The notes below the pieces were generated by a model. It searched no databases, was not told where the DNA came from, and was given only the letters and a program-made list of their open reading frames with translations. Made by a program: the position numbers and the translations under genes. Below are positions 28,909 through 37,833 of a DNA stretch of 64,000 nt, in pieces (the first letter of the stretch is position 1; each line of letters begins with the position of its first letter). Location: the NCBI RefSeq assembly GCF_900115345.1, contig NZ_FOWC01000004.1:536106-600105 (forward strand), given 5' to 3'. The DNA comes from Amycolatopsis rubida. GTDB lineage: Bacteria; Actinomycetota; Actinomycetes; Mycobacteriales; Pseudonocardiaceae.

Positions 28909-29285
28909 AACACCACCGGCTCTTCGTCGTAAAAATCGGGATCATCCTCAGTCAACGCCGCATACCCCAGCGCAGCCACGGCCTCCGCCCCCAAAACCGG
29001 CGACAAGACCTGATGCATCCGATCCCCGGCCCGCCGCTCAGCCCGCCGCGACAACTCCAAGATCTGCGAAGCCACCGCCTCCGACCCACCACGCAACGCA
29101 GCCCGCGTCAACGTCAACCCAGTCAGCAATCCCCCAGGCGCGACCTCGACGGAAACCCCGCCAGCAGCAGCCTTCCCGACCACCGGCCCAGCCCGCTCGA
29201 ACCGGGCGGCAGCCGCCTCCCCGGTCCGGGAGGCCTCCTCCATCACCCGCGCCACGGCGCGATCCAGATCGAATTCAGCCACCAC
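28905..29285 (-). CDS. Small YbaB-like protein of a type VII-associated operon
   Basis: 126 residues. The pattern DRAVARVMEEASRTGEAAAA (helix), GGVSVEVAPGGLLTGLTLTR (beta hairpin) and VASQILELSRRAERRAGDRM (helix) matches the minimal YbaB/EbfC fold, with a short acidic tail. It is immediately adjacent to the NlpC/P60 gene (no gap) and overlaps the next YbaB-like gene. Tandem YbaB-like genes downstream of a WXG-like gene are a recurring actinobacterial layout; the products could be a heterodimer. Confidence 0.6.
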   Translation of the reverse strand: MVAEFDLDRAVARVMEEASRTGEAAAARFERAGPVVGKAAAGGVSVEVAPGGLLTGLTLTRAALRGGSEAVASQILELSRRAERRAGDRMHQVLSPVLGAEAVAALGYAALTEDDPDFYDEEPVVL

Positions 29286-30398
29286 TCACCCCGTAGGCCG
29301 GTAAAACCCGATGAACTGCTGTCCGGCGTTGGTCGTCCGGATCTTGCTGATCTGCACCGGATCCCCGGCCTCGACCATCTGCCCGTCGCCGATCACCATC
29401 GCGACGTGCCCGGACCACACCACCAGATCCCCGGGCAGCAACTGGTCAAGTGAAGGCACCTCGGCCCCGACAGTCTGCTGCTTGGCCGTCCGCGGCAACT
29501 GCAGCCCAGCGTCCTGGTAGGACGTCATGGTCAGCCCGCTGCAGTCGAGCCCCTGCCCGCGCGCGGTCCCGCCCCACACGTACGGCACGCCCAGCTGAGA
29601 CAACGCCGCCCGAACCGCTTTGGCCGCGGTTTCGTTCGGTGCCATCACGGTTTTCCCGCCCGGCAGGTTGATCCCGACCCCGCTGCCCGGCTGCGGCGGA
29701 ACGGCCACCGGCAATCGCGGCTTCCCGGCATACCCGCCGCCTCCACCGCCGCCGCTCTCGCCGCCCCCGCCACCACCGTGGCTGGCGTGTGCGCCGTTGT
29801 TGTTGAACGCCTGCGGCACCGACGTTGTCGCGCTGCTCGCGGAGGTCGATTCCGACCCGCCGAGCCGCTGTCCCAGCCCGGTCAGCTTCCCGAGCGTCTC
29901 CTCGGTGAACGTGGCCGCCTGCCCGGTCAGCTGCCCGATCTTCGTCTGCAGCTGCACCAGAATCTGCCGCGCCGCGGCCGCCCGGCTCTCCGGCGGCTGA
30001 ATCCCGTTGACCGCGGCCAGCGCCTTCATCGAAGACGCGATCTCCCGCAGGATCTGGTCCCGCACCTGGTCATTGCGGATCTCGCCGACGTGCAGCGTCT
30101 CCGCCGCGTCCGCGACCGCCCGCTCGATTTCCGCGCTCTCGTCGAGAAGGTCCTGGACTTCCTTCTCCAGATCCTTCGACGTCTGGACCGCGCGCTCCGA
30201 GGTCGCCCCGGAGCTGGCCTGCGCCAGATTCACCCGCTGAGTGCCCGCGTGCTGATTGGCGTGGCCGACGGACGTCTGCAGCGCGACATGCCCGTCGCGC
30301 GCGCCGTTGATCGCCGACGGATCGTGCTTCAGCTTCGCGGCGAACTGATTGGTGGTGTCCAGCCCGTTGCGGACCAGATGGTCGACCGGGGCGTTCAC
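29286..30398 (-). CDS. NlpC/P60 peptidoglycan hydrolase with N-terminal helical (WXG-like) domain
   Basis: 370 residues. The N-terminal 180 residues are helical, with a coiled-coil-like stretch ERAVQTSKDLEKEVQDLLDE, no signal peptide, then a Gly-rich linker (about 200-220). The C-terminal domain is NlpC/P60: VRAALSQLGVPYVWGG, catalytic Cys in GLDCSGLTMTS and His in WSGHVAMVIGDG. With no Sec signal and an adjacent WXG-like gene, export by a type VII (ESX) system is likely. It would cleave D-Glu/diaminopimelate peptide bonds in the wall. Overlaps the upstream WXG-like gene by 4 bases. Confidence 0.85.
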   Translation of the reverse strand: MNAPVDHLVRNGLDTTNQFAAKLKHDPSAINGARDGHVALQTSVGHANQHAGTQRVNLAQASSGATSERAVQTSKDLEKEVQDLLDESAEIERAVADAAETLHVGEIRNDQVRDQILREIASSMKALAAVNGIQPPESRAAAARQILVQLQTKIGQLTGQAATFTEETLGKLTGLGQRLGGSESTSASSATTSVPQAFNNNGAHASHGGGGGGESGGGGGGGYAGKPRLPVAVPPQPGSGVGINLPGGKTVMAPNETAAKAVRAALSQLGVPYVWGGTARGQGLDCSGLTMTSYQDAGLQLPRTAKQQTVGAEVPSLDQLLPGDLVVWSGHVAMVIGDGQMVEAGDPVQISKIRTTNAGQQFIGFYRPTG

Positions 30399-30709
30399 GA
30401 AAGCCTGCGCATCGCGTCGCCGTGTTCCTGCTCCACTGCGGCGTAGTTGCCCTGCGTGCGCCGAGCGGCCTCGCCGACGTCGTGCCAGCCGCCGCCGAGG
30501 GCGTGCATCCGTTCCTGCAACGCCCGCATGCGCGCGCCGTACGCGCCGGCGAACCCGGATTCGTCCCCGATCGCGGAGAACCCGTCGCCGGACAGCGTCA
30601 CATGCGGGCCGAGGTGCGCTTTCGCCGCGGAACGCACCTCGTCGCCGAGTGGGTCGACCTGCTTCGCGTAGTTCTCGTACGCGCCGTCGTCGACATGAAA
30701 ACCGGACAC
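30395..30709 (-). CDS. WXG100/ESAT-6-like type VII secretion target protein
   Basis: 104 residues, nearly all helical. FHVDDGAYENYAKQVDPLGD starts the first helix; MHALGGGWHDVGEAARRTQG has an aromatic turn equivalent to WxG; and NYAAVEQEHGDAM ends with a YxxxE secretion motif (Tyr-Ala-Ala-Val-Glu), the C-terminal signal used by ESX substrates. First gene of a minus-strand operon of four overlapping genes; the NlpC/P60 product is the likely co-secreted partner. No ESX ATPase or membrane component is encoded in the window, so the machine must be elsewhere. Confidence 0.7.
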   Translation of the reverse strand: MSGFHVDDGAYENYAKQVDPLGDEVRSAAKAHLGPHVTLSGDGFSAIGDESGFAGAYGARMRALQERMHALGGGWHDVGEAARRTQGNYAAVEQEHGDAMRRLS

Positions 30710-30787
30710 AACCCGCCCCTCCCCTGAACCCTGCGGCCCAGGTTAGCGGACGGGTTGTGCCCGGACAGGCGAATTGACCGGATCAGG

Positions 30788-31588
30788 TCAGCCGCCCAAG
30801 ATCTTCGCCAGCCAGTCGCCCTGCGCCGGAACGGCCTTGCCGTCGACCGCGACCGTCGGGGTGCCGAAGCCGACCTGGCCGTTGCCGAAGTCCTGCTGCA
30901 GTTTCGGGTCGTTCTGGACCTGCTGGAACGCCGTCTGCAGCTGCTGGTCGTAGGTGCCGGCGTTGACCGTCTGCGCGAACTTCGGGTCGCTGATCCCGAG
31001 GTCCTGGCCGAGCTTGATCAGCTGGGCCTTGTCGTACCCGCGGCCGCCTTCCTGCGGCTGGTTCTTGAACAGCGCGTCGTGGAACGCGGTGAACTTCTGC
31101 TGGTCGGCGGCGGCGAGCGCGGCATTCGCCGAATCGAGCGAGTAACCCGGCGGGTCCGAGTTCTTGTTGAGCAGGATCACCATGTGGTAGCGCACAGTGA
31201 GCTGGCCGTCGTTGATCGCCTTCTCCATCCGCGGCCCGAAGTCCTGCTGCAGTTTGGCGCAGTACGGGCACAGGAAGTCGGCGTAGAGGTCGATGGTCTT
31301 CGACGCGCCCGGTTTGCCGACCGACACGACGGCCCCGTCGCGCTTCTCGACCACGCCCGGCCCGAGCGACGAGGTCGTGCCCGGCTGGATCGCGCTGTCC
31401 TGTGTGGCGTTCTTGCTTGAGTTGATCCAGAGCACGCCGCCGATCACGAGCGCGGCGACCACCACGACGGCGACCACCACCGCGATGATCTTGTTCCGGT
31501 CGCTCTTCGAGCCCCGCGCCTGGGCGACCGACCTCGCGGCCGCCGCCTGCTGACGGCTTTTCCGCGCGTTGCGCGCAGCTCCACCCAC
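30788..31588 (-). CDS. Membrane-anchored DsbA-family disulfide oxidoreductase
   Basis: 266 residues from GTG 31588. A cytoplasmic basic segment (about 1-32), one transmembrane anchor (NKIIAVVVAVVVVAALVIGG), then an extracytoplasmic thioredoxin fold with an inserted helical domain, DsbA/DsbG-like (Thioredoxin_4). The active site is FLCPYC in YADFLCPYCAKLQQ; the cis-Pro loop is FGTPTVAVDG. It forms disulfides in exported proteins. It is 5 bases downstream of a MauE-like gene on the same strand, whose product probably reoxidises it, the actinobacterial equivalent of DsbB or VKOR. Confidence 0.88.
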   Translation of the reverse strand: MGGAARNARKSRQQAAAARSVAQARGSKSDRNKIIAVVVAVVVVAALVIGGVLWINSSKNATQDSAIQPGTTSSLGPGVVEKRDGAVVSVGKPGASKTIDLYADFLCPYCAKLQQDFGPRMEKAINDGQLTVRYHMVILLNKNSDPPGYSLDSANAALAAADQQKFTAFHDALFKNQPQEGGRGYDKAQLIKLGQDLGISDPKFAQTVNAGTYDQQLQTAFQQVQNDPKLQQDFGNGQVGFGTPTVAVDGKAVPAQGDWLAKILGG

Positions 31589-31593
31589 TGTTC

Positions 31594-32136
31594 CTAATTC
31601 CCTTCCGCGATGCTCTTGGGGTAGTCGTCCGGGTCCTCGCCGGAGTTCCCGGCGTTCCTGCCGTTGCCCCAGCCGAGCCAGCCGTCGACCGAAAACCAGG
31701 TGCGCGGCCGGGCGAGCAGCCACACCGCGAGCAGGGCGAAGCCGGTGTCGCGCAGGATCTCCTGCGGGTACTCGGTCTGCCCGGCGGCCACGCGCCCGCC
31801 GCCGCCGAAGCAGCCGCAGTCGATGCTCAGCCCGCGCGCCCACGACTGCGCGATGCCCGCGACGAGCACGGCCAGCAGCAGGAGCGACACGCCCGCGACC
31901 CAGCGCGTGGCCAGCCCGGCGAGCAGCAGCAGCCCAAGCACCAGCTCCAGCAGCGGCAGCCCGGTGGCGACCGGGCGCACCAGTGCGTGCGGGAGCACGT
32001 CGTAGGCCTGCACGGCGATGTACGTCTGCCCCGGATCGGCGATCTTCAGGCCGCCGGACACGAGCCACACGGCAGCCAGCCCGAGCCGGGCCAGCGTGCC
32101 GATGGTGTCAAGTACAGGTTGGGGCAGTCGGCGCAC
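31594..32136 (-). CDS. MauE/DoxX-type membrane protein, redox partner of the DsbA-like protein
   Basis: 180 residues with four membrane helices: TLARLGLAAVWLVSGGLKI, then VATGLPLLELVLGLLLLAGL, VSLLLLAVLVAGIAQ and a fourth near residue 140. Between the last two is LSIDCGCFGGGG, the CxC motif of MauE-like proteins. The rest of the C terminus is cytoplasmic and acidic. The family is needed for maturation of disulfide-rich periplasmic proteins in methylotrophs; beside a DsbA, a role in disulfide exchange is inferred. Confidence 0.8.
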   Translation of the reverse strand: MRRLPQPVLDTIGTLARLGLAAVWLVSGGLKIADPGQTYIAVQAYDVLPHALVRPVATGLPLLELVLGLLLLAGLATRWVAGVSLLLLAVLVAGIAQSWARGLSIDCGCFGGGGRVAAGQTEYPQEILRDTGFALLAVWLLARPRTWFSVDGWLGWGNGRNAGNSGEDPDDYPKSIAEGN

Positions 32137-32201
32137 GCGCTTAGGCTAGCCGTCTGACCTGAGAACTATGTGAGCAGCCAACCGGCGGAGCGGAGGCACC
32201 G

Positions 32202-33032
32202 ATGCGGTTACGCGCAGTGCTCGCTGCCGTGTTTCTGCTGGTCAGCTGCGTCTCTTGCGGAGCTTCGGAGGTATCGAAGGACGATCCGCTTCCCACCCGG
32301 GCGCGTGAGGGCGACCACCTGACCATCGGAATCCGGTTCGACGCGCCGGGACTTTCGCAGCGGACCGTCGACGGCAGGCTCGCCGGTTTCGACGTCGATG
32401 TCGCTACTTTCGTCGCACGCGAACTGGGGGTCGAACCGGACCGCATCACCTGGCACGAGACCACCCCGGCCCGCCGGGAGACGGACCTCACCTCGGGTGC
32501 GGTCGACCTGGTCGTGGCCACCTATTCGATCACCGGCAAGCGGAAACAGCAGGTGGGCTTCGCCGGCCCGTACTTCGTCACCGGCCAGGACCTGCTGGTG
32601 CGGCTCACTTCGCCGGACATCACCGGCCCGGAAAGCCTCAACGGCAAGCGGCTCTGCTCGGTCACCGGCTCGACGCCCGCGCAGATGGTGAAGGACAAGT
32701 TCGCGCAGCTGGTGAAGCTGGTCGAGTACCCGCGGTATCCGGACTGCGTGACGGCGCTGCTGGCCAACCAGGTCGACGCGGTCACCACGGACGCGGTGAT
32801 CCTCGCCGGGTACGCCGCGCAGAATCCGGAGCTGCTGAAGGTGGTCGGCCGCCCGTTTTCCACTGAGCGGTACGGCATCGGCCTGCGCAAGGGCGATACC
32901 GAGGGCCAGCACGCGGTCGACGACGCCATCCGGAAGATGGTGTCGACCGGGGCCTGGCGGAAGTCGCTGGAGACGAACATCGGGCCTTCGAACTACCCGT
33001 TGCCGAATCCACCGGAGATCACCGAGCAGTGA
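32202..33032 (+). CDS. Polar amino acid (glutamate-type) ABC transporter substrate-binding lipoprotein
   Basis: 276 residues. Signal peptide with lipobox-like LVSCVSC (lipid-modified Cys about residue 19), then a type II binding fold: LTIGIRFDAPGLSQR, LAGFDVDVATFVARELG, RRETDLTSGAVDLVVATYSI, GPYFVTGQDLLV. These are the strands of SBP_bac_3 (GluB/HisJ-like) proteins. No permease or ATPase gene is next to it, so it is an orphan component. GGAGG precedes ATG 32202. Its stop overlaps the hrpB GTG start by 4 bases, so they may be co-transcribed despite unrelated functions. Confidence 0.85.
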   Translation: MRLRAVLAAVFLLVSCVSCGASEVSKDDPLPTRAREGDHLTIGIRFDAPGLSQRTVDGRLAGFDVDVATFVARELGVEPDRITWHETTPARRETDLTSGAVDLVVATYSITGKRKQQVGFAGPYFVTGQDLLVRLTSPDITGPESLNGKRLCSVTGSTPAQMVKDKFAQLVKLVEYPRYPDCVTALLANQVDAVTTDAVILAGYAAQNPELLKVVGRPFSTERYGIGLRKGDTEGQHAVDDAIRKMVSTGAWRKSLETNIGPSNYPLPNPPEITEQ

Positions 33033-35446
33033 CCGACCTAGCCTCGCTGCCGGACCTGCCCGTCCGCGCGGTGCTGCCGTCCGTGCTGAGCGCGCTGGAC
33101 GACCACGGCACCGCAGTACTCGTCGCCCCGCCCGGCACCGGCAAGACCACGCTCGTGCCGCTCGCGCTGAACCGCGGCGAAGGACGCGTCGTGGTCGCCG
33201 AGCCGCGTCGGCTGGCTGCGCGGGCCGCAGCCGGGCGGATGGCCGCGCTGCTGGGCGAAACGGTCGGCGAGACGGTCGGGTACGCGGTGCGCGGCGACCG
33301 GAAGGTGTCGTCGCGCACGCGAATCGAGGTGGTCACGTCGGGGCTGCTGGTGCGGCGAGTGCAGCACGATCCCGAACTGGCCGGGGTGTCGACGGTCCTG
33401 CTGGACGAATGCCACGAACGCCACCTCGACGCCGATCTGCTGCTCGCGTTGCTCCTCGACGTCCGCGCCGGACTGCGAGACGACCTGCGGCTGCTCGCGA
33501 CCTCGGCAACGGTCGCGGCTGGACGGCTGGCCGAACTGCTCGGCGACGCCCCGGTGATCACCGCACACGCGCGCACATATCCGGTTGAGCTGAGCTACCG
33601 CGCTCCGGCTCGCGGGGAACGCCCAGAAGCCACAGTCGCTTCGGCGATTCGGAAAGCCCTCTCCGAAGGAGACGGTGATGTGCTCGCGTTCCTCCCGGGT
33701 GCCGGGGAAATCGCGCGTACGTCGGCGTTGCTGAGTTCGCTGGACGCAGACGTGCTTCCGCTGCACGGACGGCTTTCCGCTGCCCGGCAAGACGAAGCAT
33801 TGCGGCCACGCGACCGGCGCCGGGTAGTTCTGGCGACCGCCGTCGCCGAATCGAGCCTGACCGTTCCCGGCGTCCGCACAGTCGTGGACTCGGGTCTCGC
33901 ACGCGTCCCTCGCGTGGACCACCGACGTGGTCTCGCCGGGCTCGCCACGGTGCGAGTTTCGGCTGCGGTGGCGGAACAACGCGCTGGTCGCGCAGGTCGC
34001 GAAGCGCCTGGCCGGGCGTACCGATGCTGGCCGGAGCACGAGCAAGCGACGCTGCCCGCGTATCCGGAGCCGGAAATCCGCACCGCCGAGCTGGCGCGGT
34101 TCGCGTTGGAACTCGCCTGCTGGTCCACTCCCGACGGAACGGGCCTCGCCTGGTGGGATCCGCCCGGTGAAGGTGCGCTCGCCGCCGCGCGAAGCCTGCT
34201 CGTCACGCTCGGCGCGACCACGTCAGACGGTGCTGTCACGCCGCGCGGACAGAAGATGGCCGACCTCGGTCTGCATCCCCGGCTGGCGCGTGCGTTGCTG
34301 GACGGCGCTGAGGCGGTCGGTGCTCGGGCAGCGGCGGAAGTGGTCGCGCTGCTCGATACCGGAGCGACGCTGACCGATGTCGAAGCCGAACTGCGACGGC
34401 TCCGTTCCGCGCACGACGACGCGGCCCGCCGGTGGCAGCGGGACGCGAAACGGCTGGCCGCGCTGGTCAATTCGCCAGCTTCCGCAGCCCCGGACGCCGC
34501 GTTGGTCGTCGCCCTGGCCCACCCGGAACGCTTGGCGCGGCGGCGCCCGGGATCGGCCCCGGTGTATCTGATGGCCAGCGGCACTGCGGCCGAACTGCCC
34601 AGCGGCAGCGGCTTGGGCGACGCCGAATGGCTGGCTGTCGCCGAAGCCACCCGCGACCCGGGCCGGGTGCACGGCACCATCCGTCTCGCCGCGACCGCCG
34701 ACCAGGCATTGGCTATCCGGGCCGCACCGGCCCTGGTGTCCGAAGTGGACGAAGTGCATTGGGACGGCGATGTCGTCGCTAGGCGCGTCCGCCGGCTGGG
34801 CGCGATCGTGCTGTCGGAAAAGCCCTTACGCAACCCTGACCCGCAGCTTGTCCACGACGCAGTCGTGGCCGGACTCCGCGCCGAAGGCCTCGGTTTGCTG
34901 CGCTGGAGCCAAGACGGCACCCGGCTCCGCGAACGTCTGGCCTTCCTGCACCGCGTGCTGGGCGATCCGTGGCCTTCAATGGACGACAAGGCTCTGCTGT
35001 CCGATGTACACAGTTGGCTGGACCTGTCGAGGGTCCGCCGCCGAGCCGATCTGGCCAACGTCGACGCCGGAACCGCCCTGCGCGGTCTCCTCCCCTGGCC
35101 CGAAGCCGCGCGGCTCGACGAACTCGCCCCGGACCGGCTTGCAGTCCCGTCCGGTTCGCACTACCGGGTGGACTACCGCGGCGACCAGCCGGTGCTCGCG
35201 GTGAAGCTGCAGGAGACGTTCGGCTGGACCGAGACGCCGTCGCTCGCCGACGGCCGCGTGCCGGTGGTGCTGCACCTGCTCTCGCCCGCCGGTCGCCCGG
35301 CCGCGGTCACCGCCGATCTCGAATCCTTCTGGCGTACCGGATACGCCGCCGTCCGCGCCGATCTCCGGGGCCGCTATCCGAAACATCCGTGGCCGGAGGA
35401 CCCCGCGACCGCCAAGCCGACCCGGCACACCACCCGCCGGTCGTGA
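33029..35446 (+). CDS. hrpB: HrpB-family DEAH-box ATP-dependent RNA helicase
   Basis: 805 residues. Motif I LVAPPGTGKTTLVPLAL, Ia VVVAEPRRLAARAAAGRM, II LLDECHERHLD, III ATSATV, V LATAVAESSLTVPGVRTVVD, VI AAVAEQRAGRAGREAPG are all present. After the helicase core come HA2/winged-helix regions and the HrpB-specific C-terminal domain (YRVDYRGDQPVLAVKLQETF; HLLSPAGRPAAVTADL; YPKHPWPEDP), which distinguishes HrpB from HrpA. Length is usual for the family. RNA targets in actinobacteria are unknown. The stop TGA lies in the arm of the terminator at 35440-35485. Confidence 0.93.
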   Translation: MTDLASLPDLPVRAVLPSVLSALDDHGTAVLVAPPGTGKTTLVPLALNRGEGRVVVAEPRRLAARAAAGRMAALLGETVGETVGYAVRGDRKVSSRTRIEVVTSGLLVRRVQHDPELAGVSTVLLDECHERHLDADLLLALLLDVRAGLRDDLRLLATSATVAAGRLAELLGDAPVITAHARTYPVELSYRAPARGERPEATVASAIRKALSEGDGDVLAFLPGAGEIARTSALLSSLDADVLPLHGRLSAARQDEALRPRDRRRVVLATAVAESSLTVPGVRTVVDSGLARVPRVDHRRGLAGLATVRVSAAVAEQRAGRAGREAPGRAYRCWPEHEQATLPAYPEPEIRTAELARFALELACWSTPDGTGLAWWDPPGEGALAAARSLLVTLGATTSDGAVTPRGQKMADLGLHPRLARALLDGAEAVGARAAAEVVALLDTGATLTDVEAELRRLRSAHDDAARRWQRDAKRLAALVNSPASAAPDAALVVALAHPERLARRRPGSAPVYLMASGTAAELPSGSGLGDAEWLAVAEATRDPGRVHGTIRLAATADQALAIRAAPALVSEVDEVHWDGDVVARRVRRLGAIVLSEKPLRNPDPQLVHDAVVAGLRAEGLGLLRWSQDGTRLRERLAFLHRVLGDPWPSMDDKALLSDVHSWLDLSRVRRRADLANVDAGTALRGLLPWPEAARLDELAPDRLAVPSGSHYRVDYRGDQPVLAVKLQETFGWTETPSLADGRVPVVLHLLSPAGRPAAVTADLESFWRTGYAAVRADLRGRYPKHPWPEDPATAKPTRHTTRRS

Positions 35447-35485
35447 GTGGCGAGCACGGTGAGAACCGTGCTCGCCACTCACGAC
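35440..35485. terminator. Perfect 21-base palindromic terminator containing the hrpB stop codon
   Basis: Arms 35440-35460 (GTCGTGAGTGGCGAGCACGGT interrupted here only by length limits: it begins GTCGTGAGTGG) and 35465-35485, perfectly complementary, with a GAGA tetraloop. The hrpB stop TGA (35444-35446) is part of the left arm. The outer sequence TCGTGAGTGG is shared with the hairpin at 1811-1855. Confidence 0.85.
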
Positions 35486-35560
35486 CCCACCCAAAGTCAG
35501 GGTCGGTCCAGGACGGTCGGCCGATGTCCGCGCACCCCGCGCGGGCGCAGACTTCGCCCT

Positions 35561-36475
35561 ATGATCACGTTTCGCGCATTGACGAAGCGCTACGGCCAGA
35601 AAACCGTGGTCAACGGCCTCACCTCGGTCATCGAGACGGGCACGGTGACCGGGTTCCTCGGCCCGAACGGCGCGGGCAAGTCCACCACCATGCGGATGAC
35701 CGTCGGACTAGACCGGCCAGACTCCGGCGACGCGCTGATCCGCGGCAGACCGTATGCCGAACTACGGTTTCCGCTGCGGGAAGTCGGTGCGCTGCTGGAT
35801 GCGAAAGCCGTGCATCCCGGCCGCAGCGCGGGCAAACACCTGCTCGCGATGGCGCGCAGCAACGGAATCGCCGCGAGCCGCGTCGAGGAAGTGCTCGCGG
35901 CGGTCGGGCTGAGCGACGTCGCGGGCAAGCGCGCCGGGACGTTCTCGCTCGGCATGAGCCAGCGGCTCGGCATCGCCGGCGCCCTGCTCGGCGACCCCGG
36001 CGTGCTGATGTTCGACGAGCCGGTCAACGGTCTCGACCCGGACGGCGTCCGCTGGGTGCGGCAGCTGATGCGTTCGCTCGCCGCCGAAGGTCGCACGGTG
36101 TTCGTGTCCAGCCATCTGATGAGCGAAATGCAGCTGACCGCGGACCGGCTGCTGGTCATCGGCAAGGGATCGATTCTCGCCGACGCGGCGATCGGCGACT
36201 TCATCGCGGGCAACTCGAACCGGTCGGTCGCGGTCCTCGTGCCGGATCCGGCTGGGCGCGCGAAACTCGCGGACTGGCTTCAGGGGAACGGCCGGTCGGT
36301 GCTGACCGGGGAGAGCGGCGAACTGCTCGTCGACGAGGCGACCGCGGCCGAGATCGGGGACCTGGCTTACGAACTGGGCGTCCGGTTGCACGGACTTGCC
36401 GAGCGGACCGCTTCGCTGGAGCAGGCGTATATGGAACTGACCGCCGGATCGGTGGAATACGGGGTTACGGCATGA
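35561..36475 (+). CDS. ABC transporter ATP-binding protein (exporter type)
   Basis: 304 residues. Walker A GPNGAGKSTTMRM, signature FSLGMSQRLGIAGAL, Walker B VLMFDEPVNGLDPDG, switch His in VFVSSHLMSEM. The typical DUF4162-like C-terminal tail (about 220-300) is present, as in daunorubicin-resistance/bacitracin-type transporters. No ribosome binding site precedes ATG 35561, suggesting leaderless translation or a missed start; codons upstream are not homologous. The permease ATG overlaps its stop (ATGA). Substrate unknown; drug or lipid export is typical of the family. Confidence 0.88.
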   Translation: MITFRALTKRYGQKTVVNGLTSVIETGTVTGFLGPNGAGKSTTMRMTVGLDRPDSGDALIRGRPYAELRFPLREVGALLDAKAVHPGRSAGKHLLAMARSNGIAASRVEEVLAAVGLSDVAGKRAGTFSLGMSQRLGIAGALLGDPGVLMFDEPVNGLDPDGVRWVRQLMRSLAAEGRTVFVSSHLMSEMQLTADRLLVIGKGSILADAAIGDFIAGNSNRSVAVLVPDPAGRAKLADWLQGNGRSVLTGESGELLVDEATAAEIGDLAYELGVRLHGLAERTASLEQAYMELTAGSVEYGVTA

Positions 36476-37230
36476 CGAAGCTGGCGATTTCGGCGGAGTG
36501 GACCAAGTTCTGGTCGGTGCGGGCGACGTGGTGGTCGTTGATCGGCGGAGTGCTGCTGATGGCGTTCTACTCCGTCGTCAGCGGGATCTCCCAGCACGCG
36601 GGCAGCGATCGGGCGCAATCCGCGCACGGCATTGTCAACGGCGGGGCGATCTATCTGGTCGAGTTCTGCGTGCTCGCGGTCGCGACGTTGTTCGTGACCA
36701 GCGAGTACACCAGCGGGTCGATTCGCTCGACGCTGCAATGGGTTCCGGTGCGGGCCCGGGTCACCGCCGCCAAGGCCGCGGTGCTGGTGCCGGTGCTGTT
36801 CGGCTACGGCGTGGTCGTCGCCGTGCTGGGCATGGCGGTCGCCTCGGTGCTGATGCGTGGGGCTGGGGGTTCCACGTCACTGTCGCAGGGGGCGGTCACC
36901 GCGCTGGGCATGGGCGCGTATTTCGCGCTGCTCGGCGTGCTGTGCCTGGGGATTTCGTTCGTGCTGCGCAGCGCGGCGGGCACGTTGGTGGTGGTGATCG
37001 TGCTGCTGCTGCCGTTGCCGATGCTGATGTCGTCGTACGTGTTCCCCGCGGCGATGGACTACTTCCCGGCCTTCGCGGGCATGAACGCGATGGTGCCGCC
37101 TGGCGACGTGAACCCGCTGCTGGGCAGCGTGCCGCCCTACGGGCCTTGGGCCGGCGTGCTGGTCTGCCTCGCCTGGGCGGCCGCCGGGATCGGTGCCGGG
37201 ACCGCACTGCTGAACCGCCGCGACGCCTGA
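36472..37230 (+). CDS. ABC transporter permease (ABC-2 family)
   Basis: 252 residues with about six membrane segments, beginning with the cytoplasmic AISAEWTKFWSVRATWW common to actinobacterial ABC-2 permeases. Others include WWSLIGGVLLMAFYSVVSG, EFCVLAVATLFVTSEY (with the conserved SEY..G motif, SEYTSGSIRSTLQWVP), and AGTLVVVIVLLLPLPMLM. With the ATPase it forms a homodimeric exporter. Its TGA directly abuts the convergent TetR stop; there is no space for a separate terminator. Confidence 0.88.
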   Translation: MTKLAISAEWTKFWSVRATWWSLIGGVLLMAFYSVVSGISQHAGSDRAQSAHGIVNGGAIYLVEFCVLAVATLFVTSEYTSGSIRSTLQWVPVRARVTAAKAAVLVPVLFGYGVVVAVLGMAVASVLMRGAGGSTSLSQGAVTALGMGAYFALLGVLCLGISFVLRSAAGTLVVVIVLLLPLPMLMSSYVFPAAMDYFPAFAGMNAMVPPGDVNPLLGSVPPYGPWAGVLVCLAWAAAGIGAGTALLNRRDA

Positions 37231-37782
37231 TCAGGCGTGCGGCAGCCCCAATCCGGCGAGCACGGCACGGGCTCCGGCAACCAGTTCGGCTTCGGTCGGC
37301 GGGGTGAGGGAGCCCGTGCCTGCTAGCGCGTCAAAGATCGATCCGTCGAGCCAGCCGATCAGCACGCGGGTGTGCTCCTCCGGAGTCGGAGAACCAGCCG
37401 CGGCAAGCACTTCCGCGCACCGGCGGCGCAATTCCAGTCCGCCGGCGTCGTATCGGGCCCGCAACTCCGGCCGCCGGGTCGATTCAAGCGCGAATTCGTA
37501 GCGCGCGAGCATTCTGGTGCGACCAGCGGTGATCGAGCGGTGGACCGTCGCGCCCAGGAACTCCGCGAGTTTTCCTTCCGGCGGGACGATTTCGGCCTGG
37601 TCCAGCGCGACCATCCGGTCCGCGGCCAGTTCCAGCAGCGCGACGCGGGTGCGTGCGTAGTACGACGTCGAGCCCGCGGGAAGCCCGGCCGCTCGATCGA
37701 CGGCGCGGTGAGTCAGCCCGCGCATTCCCTCGGCCGCGATGACCTCGATGGCTGCGTCGCCGATCACAGCTGTTCGTTCCAC
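37231..37782 (-). CDS. TetR-family transcriptional regulator
   Basis: 183 residues from GTG 37782 (an in-frame GTG at 37791 would add three). HTH: IGDAAIEVIAAEGMRGLTHR, AVDRAAGLPAGSTSYYART, ending in the SxYYARTR variant common in this subfamily. The remainder is an all-helical ligand domain. It is divergent from an FAD monooxygenase gene; a 16-base palindrome (37800-37815) between them is the likely operator, so it probably represses both. Ribosome site is weak. Confidence 0.85.
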   Translation of the reverse strand: MERTAVIGDAAIEVIAAEGMRGLTHRAVDRAAGLPAGSTSYYARTRVALLELAADRMVALDQAEIVPPEGKLAEFLGATVHRSITAGRTRMLARYEFALESTRRPELRARYDAGGLELRRRCAEVLAAAGSPTPEEHTRVLIGWLDGSIFDALAGTGSLTPPTEAELVAGARAVLAGLGLPHA

Positions 37783-37799
37783 TTCCGGCACACTACAGG

Positions 37800-37815
37800 T
37801 GTAGAGTCCTCTACA
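37800..37815. promoter_or_regulatory. Palindromic operator between TetR and FAD-monooxygenase genes
   Basis: Perfect inverted repeat TGTAGAG-TC-CTCTACA. It is embedded in further symmetric copies of the same word (CTACAGGTGTAG to the left, CTCTACAGACGTAGAG overlapping on the right), so ctaca/tgtag half-sites recur four times in about 34 bases. This suits cooperative binding of two TetR dimers. It lies 18 bases upstream of each start codon, where it would block both promoters. Confidence 0.75.
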
Positions 37816-37833
37816 GACGTAGAGGAGGTCGGC

